A stretch of 13,902 bases of DNA from Natrialbaceae archaeon. Its GTDB lineage: Archaea; Halobacteriota; Halobacteria; Halobacteriales; Natrialbaceae. The translations under genes were made by a program, and so were the position numbers. Below the pieces are notes generated by a model, which did no database searches, had not been told where the DNA came from, and was given only the letters and a program-made list of their open reading frames with translations. The first letter of the stretch is position 1. Each line of letters starts with the position of its first letter. Positions 9,501-13,902 of this stretch are shown piece by piece. The stretch lies in the NCBI GenBank assembly GCA_003552325.1, contig PUKM01000145.1:1-13902 (forward strand). Reading direction: 5' to 3'.

Positions 9501-10177
9501 AGTGCCGATTCGGCGTCCTGGAGGTGAGAGGCTCGTGAAAAGTATCGAAAGGCCTCGTTCTCGAACGAGAGATCCGCGTCGGCTTTCTCGCGCAACAAAC
9601 CGAGGAGATCCTCGAGGAGGCCGAGCGTACGCTCGTCGGGAAGCGCCGCCTCGAGGGTCTCGGGGTCGATGTTCTCGCGGCTCATCGTGGCGATGAATCG
9701 ATCGACTGGACCGGCAAGCGTCGTCGGCGTCGCTGGTTCGTCATCTGGAACGTCGGTTGCGACGAAAGGGTACTCGCGCTCACGAAGCAACGACGCACAT
9801 CGGCGTCGACGTTCGCGTTCGGTAACGACGTCGAACGAGGGTGACAGCCCAAGATAGTACGCATACTCACTGACCAGGTGGTAACACAGCGAGTGGTACG
9901 TGAACACGTCGACGTCGGGGGCAACGTCCGGCCCGAGACGGGCCCCGATGGCTCGTCGAATATTCGCTGCGGCCTCGTTCGCGAAGGTGACCACGAGGAC
10001 GGCGGACGGATCGACCCCCCGCTCGGTAATAGCTTGCTCGAGACGGTAGACCATCGTCGTCGTCTTCCCCGTTCCAGCCCCAGCATCGACGGAGAGACTG
10101 GGAGCGTCACTCTCGATGACGTGTCGCTGGCGAGGGGTGGGCGTTACCCCCTCATTTGAACCTGATTCATCGTCCAT
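6557..10177 (-). CDS. AddA/RecB-like UvrD-family helicase with C-terminal Fe-S PD-(D/E)XK nuclease
   Basis: Predicted superfamily 1A DNA helicase-nuclease of 1206 residues, close to bacterial AddA, probably acting on DNA double-strand ends. Helicase motifs in order: TPRQ Q-motif (14-17), Walker A GAGTGKT with K38, DEFQD (371-375), GDVDQSIYGWRG (from 400), the TVHQAKGLEF region with H717, and VALTRAE with R786. After a linker, a RecB-type nuclease domain starts near SYSALESHETCPRK and carries H1011 (GTVFHAV), D1096 (GSIDSL), D1110-Y-K1112 and QLALYG. C963, C1192, C1195 and C1202 match the four-cysteine Fe-S arrangement of AddB, Cas4 and Dna2. The start at 10177 is favoured because GGAGGTG (complement of 10185-10191) lies 7 bases before it. 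It overlaps the upstream gene by 11 bases, suggesting coupled translation. The frame is open to 10288, but that extension looks non-coding. Helicase-nuclease assignment is firm; AddA orthology is inferred from length, architecture and neighbours. Confidence 0.88.
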   Translation of the reverse strand: MDDESGSNEGVTPTPRQRHVIESDAPSLSVDAGAGTGKTTTMVYRLEQAITERGVDPSAVLVVTFANEAAANIRRAIGARLGPDVAPDVDVFTYHSLCYHLVSEYAYYLGLSPSFDVVTERERRRRCASLLREREYPFVATDVPDDEPATPTTLAGPVDRFIATMSRENIDPETLEAALPDERTLGLLEDLLGLLREKADADLSFENEAFRYFSRASHLQDAESALVEYGTRLTYCREKIAEAPSAFRDHPVVSDIDQYVRTLQGCVTRVRSRLSLDDPRTKHLPRVLFCDQLYRQQTATIEQTPIGRLEQYVKFLREARSYTAVYADYRRSLEQAGALDFDMLVGLATELVEDDAVAEEIVGRWEQVYCDEFQDTDQMQTRLVRALTGGEDRPSLVAIGDVDQSIYGWRGTDPTGLQTLGQQDDGHESISLEENFRSPQEILDLTNLCQYGEYESKTLQEYRRDEPADETKRVLKIESEELSQTPAEQAGNVTAQLINGAVDDVPERSLADIAIIVRTNAQADAVGEALRERQIPFERPGARSGSISTGIQTVLSYLRVLVTPAADAHLRRVLLLRYRVPSSDVQKLATRDERLLDRLQSAPWEHPGASYTEEGAQALEAARRDIERLRTDAKALPLVTFFRQFRTRTRLEWFVDAADRQAFDRIERFADSYAGDDVLESLSPAFIDALERAMGTAAGGHRQGTTSSDAVDVMTVHQAKGLEFDTVLVPYLSEEEWCVRSNYAYSSRYRMVSALLDPEIESPLCADLAAEPAAESWRVLHVALTRAENHLFVFGSPYDYDGEEDALGTSLVDACLASPIQWSAAGERMDLWRQLQAAFEVLQERYPNTVCEYTQALEGSAQELSGNLTYSGPNGVLTLDSNAAIDVTNRLGRQLRTGILLEAADAAPMIESVEVPRERRCAALIPETSSLSCDGVRAITADPRTPPAMVHHSYSALESHETCPRKHYLEYVVSAFDDPVSGSEVLESEVEPVDGPDPGVAAPRLVGTVFHAVAEEAYYREITDSDSWKRIASRRLRARNRAGAIDVLERCIDRYFEATADGIGPPVHAWDQWGVEVPFSLAAIEDMDGRVVGSIDSLRRAPDGRLVVLDYKATSRRRDPTQSTQLALYGHALERQFGVSVDAVGYMFVGDVDGPRVDLCSLEDAPSWGAVRSALTDLERDVFAETRPGDHCRSCPHRSLGCGPEI

Positions 10178-11240
10178 CAAATCGCACCTCCGACGTGATG
10201 TGGTCGACACAACAGACCGTATATCCACAGGACGGGCACGTCTCGTCTTTCCGACGGTCCCATCTGTCGGTCGGATCGTAGCGGCCATCGACGATGGCCG
10301 TGAGGACTGCTTGCAGGTGTCTATCGACGACTGCGTTCCGGTGCTCGAGCGTCATCCCGAAAGTATGGTGATCGAGATATGAGGTGGTCAGATCGACTGG
10401 GTTCACACTCGTCGTTACTTCATCTCGGATCCGGTTGACGGTTACTGCACGCGAATCGAACAAGGGTATCTGCATGTACCGACAGGTGCGCACCATCTCG
10501 AGGTCGTGTCGGTCACGGAACCGTCGAAGTCCATCGATCACGGCCGACGTTTCGAGCAACGTGGCGACCAGGTCGGGTTCGAATCGATCGGTGTCCGGAT
10601 CGACGTGCTCGTCGAACGCGGTCTCGATACGCCCCTCCCACGAGGGTTCGTATCGGAGGGTCGAGAGCGGAGCAGGGGTGGGGATGAATCGCACCCCGAC
10701 GAGCGTCGAATTCTCGACGAAGGCGTAATCGAGTGGCGTCTCGAGGCGACAGGCGGGTCCGCGTTGAGCCTCGTCGGTCGCTGAAGACGCACCGATCATC
10801 GTCCACACACGAAGATCATTGCCGACGAGTTCCCCACCGACACCGCCAGCCCTGGTATCGCATAGCTGTCTGGCATGGTCGGCGCCGACGGTCTCGGCAT
10901 ACGCTCGGATGGTCGCCTCGAGCACCCGACGCTCGTGTGCTCGTTGTGCAGGGGAATGGAGATCCTCAGTGTGCCGATTCCAGGCGGCGGTGAACCGTTC
11001 GACTGCCCGTTCCTCGAGGCCCGCTACCGGACCGGCCCGAATTGCCGCCCGCAAGGCCGTCCGTACTGCCTCGAATCTGGCCTGCCGTGGCGCGACCGTG
11101 TCATCGGTGACGCCATCCACGACGGCGTACTGGTATCGGCGGGGGCAGTGGACGTAGGTCCGCACGTCGTCAATGTGGATCGGTTCCGTTCGTTCGCTCT
11201 CGGCCACAGTTCCCCTCGGTGGCGATGGCTCACCCGTCAT
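10167..11240 (-). CDS. Fe-S PD-(D/E)XK-like protein, probably catalytically degenerate (AddB/RecC C-terminal domain-like)
   Basis: A 357-residue protein I do not recognise by name. Near the N-terminus is TYVHCPRRYQY (C32), the usual opening of Cas4/AddB/RecB-type nuclease domains. The C-terminus has CPSCGYTVCC (C335, C338, C343, C344). Together these resemble the four cysteines holding a [4Fe-4S] cluster in Cas4, AddB and Dna2. By-eye alignment puts the catalytic beta-hairpin at LDYAFVENSTLVGVRFI (170-186). D171 could be the first metal ligand, but the expected (D/E)-x-K is R184-F185-I186, and no helical histidine is seen in VRTALRAAI (59-67). It therefore looks like a nuclease fold that keeps its cluster but has lost catalysis. 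Its ATG overlaps the upstream TGA (ATGA), and it overlaps the downstream helicase gene by 11 bases, so the three products probably form one complex. It most likely replaces the missing C-terminal domain of the AddB-like neighbour. Alternatives are a single-stranded DNA-binding accessory or a diverged active nuclease. Confidence 0.75.
   Translation of the reverse strand: MTGEPSPPRGTVAESERTEPIHIDDVRTYVHCPRRYQYAVVDGVTDDTVAPRQARFEAVRTALRAAIRAGPVAGLEERAVERFTAAWNRHTEDLHSPAQRAHERRVLEATIRAYAETVGADHARQLCDTRAGGVGGELVGNDLRVWTMIGASSATDEAQRGPACRLETPLDYAFVENSTLVGVRFIPTPAPLSTLRYEPSWEGRIETAFDEHVDPDTDRFEPDLVATLLETSAVIDGLRRFRDRHDLEMVRTCRYMQIPLFDSRAVTVNRIRDEVTTSVNPVDLTTSYLDHHTFGMTLEHRNAVVDRHLQAVLTAIVDGRYDPTDRWDRRKDETCPSCGYTVCCVDHITSEVRFDGR
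10185..10191 (-). promoter_or_regulatory. Shine-Dalgarno site deciding the start of the AddA-like gene
   Basis: On the minus strand this reads GGAGGTG, a strong match to the anti-Shine-Dalgarno sequence, 7 bases before the ATG at 10177. It lies inside the last codons of the upstream gene. It fixes the helicase start at 10177 and argues against the longer frame from 10288. Confidence 0.75.
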
Positions 11241-13393
11241 CGCTCGACGTCCCCCGCGGCAAGTTCGAACTGCGCTCGTATTGCTTCCCGAAGGGTCGGG
11301 TCGAGGGTCTCGTCCTCGAGTAGCAGGGCAATCTCCTGGATGCGTTCAGTCGATACCGCGAGATCCGGGTCATGGCCCATCGATGCCGCTCGGAGGACCT
11401 CCTCGAGGCCCGCTCGTGGCTCCGACAGGATGGCTTCGCGAGTCTGTTGGCGACCGTGGGCAACGCCGCGAGGGGCCTCCGGGTCGATCGTCTCTATCAC
11501 GATCCCTGGAGCCTCCCGAAGGGTGGTCAGGAAGCGGGACTCTGCGCGGGTTCGACGAAGGCCTGCCGTTTCCCGTCGATACGTGGTAAAGTACAGTCGG
11601 TCGCGAGCCGCACGGGCCCCCAACGCCAGCCGACGGCGGGATCGCTCGAGATGGTACCGAGTGAACCGGTCGGGGACCGCCGTGCCATCGGCAACCGGTT
11701 CGAACGTCGTCTCGAGCTGGCTTACGGTCGGTGCAGTCACACCGGGGAACCCGTCCATTGCACGAAGCCATGCCGTCGGAAAGAGCGAGGTGAGAAACGT
11801 CGTCCCCGGATACGTCTCCTCGATCAGATCAGTCAGGAACACGACGGGTCGGGTATCGTAGGCGAGCGCATCGATCGGACAGACCATGACGCCCTCTCCG
11901 GCGGTTTCGGCCTCGACGGCGTGGACGTGCGGGGCATCGTACTCGATGGTTCGTGCGAGCATCCGCACCAACCCATCCCAGTTTGGGGCGACGAGATCCG
12001 TCGTTTGGACGAACTGAGCGATCGAGCGGACTCGCTCGACGTTCTCGAACTGCGACCGAGCGTCGACCCAGTTCGCCTCCCGAGCGATCCGTCCCTTGAG
12101 ATCGGTCGTGTGTATCCAGGCATCAAGGGTTTCCGTCACGGATCGATGACGGGTCGCAGTGAGCGCCTCGAGTGTCGCCCGTGCCTCGAGTCGGTCACGG
12201 ATCGCTGGCTCGAGGTCGCCCAGTGAGCCACCCTGCTCGAGGGTTCGCCGTGCCCTAGCGACGGCGTACAACTCGCTGACGGCTGGGTCATCCGCCAGAG
12301 TTGGAGTGGCGATGGTGGCCGTCGGAATCGAGGCCTCTCGAAGGGCCGCGCGGACGGGTGGAACGCGTTCGGCGGAGGGCACGGCCACGGCAAACTCGCC
12401 AGGGGTGTACCCCGACCGGTCACACAGGGCCGCGATTTCAGTGGCGATCGCTCTCGACTGGGCCTCCGAGGTATCCGTGTCGATGTGATATGCGTTCGGC
12501 GTCGCACGGTTTTCGGTGGCTGATGTCTCGCTCCCAGGTTGCGTCTCGAGGCTCGTTGTGCCCAGTGAGAGATATCTGATCACCGGGTCGTGTGGCGATT
12601 GTGGAGGGTCGGTGTCGGGACGGTGTGTATCCAGCCCTGGAGCCAGTGACGACAGTGAACCCGGTTCGACTGCTGTCCGTTCGACACTGGCGTGGTGCTG
12701 GCCGAAGCAGACGAGTTCACAGTCGGCGGCCACCGTTGCCAGATATCGTCGGTCCAGGCTACGGAACTCTTCAAATTGCACGGCGAGGACGGCATCAATC
12801 GAATCCACGGTGCGGGTGCGGACGTCATTCGTATTCGACTCGAGGAGCGACACTGCTCGTGGGATCACGTCCGCTCGCTCGATGAATCCGCGAGCCGTCA
12901 ACTCGTCGTGAAACCGGTCGTTCAGACTGTAGAGAAACTCGAGACACGGGTGGAGATCATCATTCGTCGACACCTGCTGACGGGTTGCCTCGAGTAAGAG
13001 TTGGCCGACGTCTCTGGCAAACTGGTCCTGTTCGCGTGCACGCTCGAGGTATGGTGGGATCGCTCGTGATGCACCAGCGATAAGGAGCGAGATCAGTTCG
13101 ATCCGCTCTTCGTACTCGAGTCGCTCGAGGGTGGGGTCGTACCGCTCGATGACTTTCGACGCGTGTTCGGGGAGGGAGTCGACCTGTGGGACGGCCACCG
13201 CCTCACTTCGAGTGTTCGAAAGTGCATCTTCGAGGGCCTGCAGGCCTGCTGGGTGCCGTTTCAGCACGAGGACGTTCTCAGGGCCATGACGGTCAGCCAG
13301 GCTCGCATATGTCGCTTGTAGGCACTCGAGGAGGTCTGTGCGGGGATGCGAGAGCGCAACGAGTGTTCCCTCGAGTGGGTCGTGGCCGGCCAT
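11237..13393 (-). CDS. AddB/RecC-like protein with inactive helicase fold
   Basis: A 718-residue acidic protein, first gene of the operon. I identify it from remnant superfamily 1 motifs and context. The start (GTLVALSHPRTDLLECL, about 9-25) has the position and pattern of a Walker A strand-loop-helix but no GKT. Residues 203-225 (around QFEEFRSLD, then ELVCFG) resemble helicase motif II and the following strand, with DExx decayed to F207-E208-E209-F210. Residues 502-530 (VMVCPIDALAYDT, then VVFLTDL and YPG) match the motif V region of AddB and RecC, where inactive helicases keep the fold. There is no C-terminal nuclease domain: the protein ends shortly after helicase domain 2 and the next gene, overlapping by four bases, supplies a nuclease-like domain. 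A bacterial AddB has about 1,160 residues; the two genes together give 1075. The likely role is a scaffold or DNA-scanning partner of the AddA-like motor. AddB/RecC-like is inference. Confidence 0.72.
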   Translation of the reverse strand: MAGHDPLEGTLVALSHPRTDLLECLQATYASLADRHGPENVLVLKRHPAGLQALEDALSNTRSEAVAVPQVDSLPEHASKVIERYDPTLERLEYEERIELISLLIAGASRAIPPYLERAREQDQFARDVGQLLLEATRQQVSTNDDLHPCLEFLYSLNDRFHDELTARGFIERADVIPRAVSLLESNTNDVRTRTVDSIDAVLAVQFEEFRSLDRRYLATVAADCELVCFGQHHASVERTAVEPGSLSSLAPGLDTHRPDTDPPQSPHDPVIRYLSLGTTSLETQPGSETSATENRATPNAYHIDTDTSEAQSRAIATEIAALCDRSGYTPGEFAVAVPSAERVPPVRAALREASIPTATIATPTLADDPAVSELYAVARARRTLEQGGSLGDLEPAIRDRLEARATLEALTATRHRSVTETLDAWIHTTDLKGRIAREANWVDARSQFENVERVRSIAQFVQTTDLVAPNWDGLVRMLARTIEYDAPHVHAVEAETAGEGVMVCPIDALAYDTRPVVFLTDLIEETYPGTTFLTSLFPTAWLRAMDGFPGVTAPTVSQLETTFEPVADGTAVPDRFTRYHLERSRRRLALGARAARDRLYFTTYRRETAGLRRTRAESRFLTTLREAPGIVIETIDPEAPRGVAHGRQQTREAILSEPRAGLEEVLRAASMGHDPDLAVSTERIQEIALLLEDETLDPTLREAIRAQFELAAGDVER

Positions 13394-13403
13394 CGTCGTC
13401 TAT

Positions 13404-13423
13404 CCAACGTAGAGAGGTGTTGG
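13404..13423. repeat. Dyad CCAAC-N10-GTTGG at the operon start
   Basis: A perfect 5-bp inverted repeat, CCAAC (13404-13408) and GTTGG (13419-13423), lies between the TATA-like box and the start codon of the first operon gene and covers or adjoins the predicted transcription start. The half-sites are about 15 bp apart. It could be an operator for a dimeric repressor or a hairpin in the nascent RNA. Arms this short can arise by chance. Confidence 0.35.
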
Positions 13424-13424
13424 T

Positions 13425-13432
13425 ATTTAAAT
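13425..13432 (-). promoter_or_regulatory. Palindromic TATA box ATTTAAAT in the divergent spacer
   Basis: ATTTAAAT is the only strongly AT-rich stretch between the divergent helicase operon and peroxiredoxin gene. Its centre is about 35 bases upstream of the operon's first ATG (13393), predicting a start near 13402 and a leader under about 12 bases. Being a perfect palindrome, it could also direct transcription rightward, with a start near 13454. Its role for the minus-strand operon is likely; the rightward role is speculative. Confidence 0.55.
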
Positions 13433-13450
13433 GTGGGCGCAGACGCAGTG

Positions 13451-13507
13451 ATGGGTAGCGAGGAGACAGCATTTCTCGAACCGACAGGCCTACCACGACT
13501 CGAATGA
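13451..13507 (+). CDS. Possible 18-codon leader ORF upstream of the peroxiredoxin gene
   Basis: A short ORF (MGSEETAFLEPTGLPRLE, then TGA) ends 10 bases before the ATG of the peroxiredoxin gene. Its ATG lies about 23 bases right of the centre of the palindromic TATA box, near the spacing expected for a leaderless message. It has no Shine-Dalgarno sequence and resembles nothing I know. An ORF this short may be chance; it is listed because it lies where a leader peptide would be. Confidence 0.2.
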   Translation: MGSEETAFLEPTGLPRLE

Positions 13508-13517
13508 ACCCTGGAAT

Positions 13518-13902
13518 ATGCTCGAAATTGGCGATCAGGCACCATCGTTTGCACTGCAAAACCAGCACGGGAACACCGTGACTCTCGAGGATTTCGAAGG
13601 CGAACACCTCATCGTCTACTTCTACCCACGGGCGAACACCGAGGGCTGTACGGTACAGGCCTGCTCGTTTAGGGATGCCCGCCCAACACTCGAGGCAGCG
13701 AACGTTTCCGTCGTCGGTGTCAGTGACGATCCCGTGTCAGACCTTGCGTCGTTCGCCGAGGAATACGACCTGACGTTCGATTTACTCTCGGACGAAGACG
13801 GTGCGGTCGCGAGTGCGTACGATTCATACGGCGAAAAACAGATGTTCGGTAACACCTTCGACGGCGTCTTCCGAAACACGTACGTCGTCGGGCCGGACGG
13901 GA
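13518..13902 (+). CDS. bcp: Peroxiredoxin, Bcp/PrxQ family (3' end outside window)
   Basis: The first 128 codons of a thiol peroxidase that reduces hydrogen peroxide and organic hydroperoxides in the cytoplasm with electrons from a thioredoxin-like donor. The start, MLEIGDQAPSFALQNQHG, is typical of the AhpC/TSA fold. The active site P37-x3-T41-x2-C44 supplies the peroxidatic cysteine, and C49 gives the C-x4-C pair typical of atypical two-cysteine Bcp/PrxQ enzymes. Later family segments are VVGVSDD, LLSDEDG and RNTYVVGPDG. Family members have about 150 residues, so roughly 20-30 are missing at the right edge. No Shine-Dalgarno sequence or clear TATA box lies at the usual distance before this ATG. 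It may use the palindromic TATA box shared with the divergent operon, with a leader of about 60 bases. The gene symbol is by family, not proven orthology. Confidence 0.92.
   Translation, partial: MLEIGDQAPSFALQNQHGNTVTLEDFEGEHLIVYFYPRANTEGCTVQACSFRDARPTLEAANVSVVGVSDDPVSDLASFAEEYDLTFDLLSDEDGAVASAYDSYGEKQMFGNTFDGVFRNTYVVGPDG

Noticed and set aside
10178..10288. 37-residue N-terminal extension of the AddA-like helicase
   Set aside because: It overlaps the upstream gene, is rich in Arg/Ser/Thr unlike this acidic protein, and a strong Shine-Dalgarno site marks the ATG at 10177.
10875..11861. A 328-codon plus-strand frame across the junction of the first two operon genes
   Set aside because: Its translation is Arg/Ser-rich low-complexity sequence typical of a shadow frame, and the minus strand has coherent protein-coding signal throughout.

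Overview
The window looks like chromosomal DNA from a haloarchaeon. Its proteins are strongly acidic, G+C is high (by eye about 60%), and CTCGAG is very frequent in coding DNA while CTAG is nearly absent. Promoters are of the archaeal TATA type (TTTAAG, TATATAATA, ATTTAAAT), and proS is an archaeal-type synthetase with a zinc-binding tail. The CTCGAG habit would suit the Natrialbales, but this is a weak guess. No tRNA, rRNA, CRISPR array or insertion sequence was found.

Layout, left to right. (1) proS (68-1555, +), prolyl-tRNA synthetase, probably from a leaderless transcript. (2) A 291-bp AT-richer spacer with the gltB promoter region. (3) gltB (1847-6460, +), the 1537-residue large subunit of glutamate synthase; no gltD is next to it. 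(4) A 96-bp convergent spacer with a perfect 12-bp palindrome. (5) A tightly packed three-gene operon on the minus strand, read from 13393 down to 6557: a 718-aa degenerate AddB/RecC-like helicase-fold protein, a 357-aa Fe-S PD-(D/E)XK-like protein, and a 1206-aa AddA-like UvrD-family helicase with a C-terminal Fe-S nuclease. The genes overlap by 4 and 11 bases. (6) A 124-bp divergent spacer with a palindromic TATA box, a dyad and a possible 18-codon ORF. (7) The start of a Bcp-type peroxiredoxin gene (13518 to the window end, +), cut by the window edge.

proS and gltB are housekeeping genes for translation and nitrogen assimilation. The operon is the most interesting part. I read it as an AddAB/RecBCD-like DNA-end-processing machine. 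The AddB/RecC role is divided between two proteins: a helicase fold without a working ATPase site, and a nuclease fold that keeps its iron-sulphur cysteines but seems to have lost the catalytic E-x-K. The single intact motor and the single intact nuclease site are both in the third gene. The two inactive parts total 1075 residues, close to a bacterial AddB of roughly 1,160. Function is inferred from motifs seen by eye; no database search was possible.
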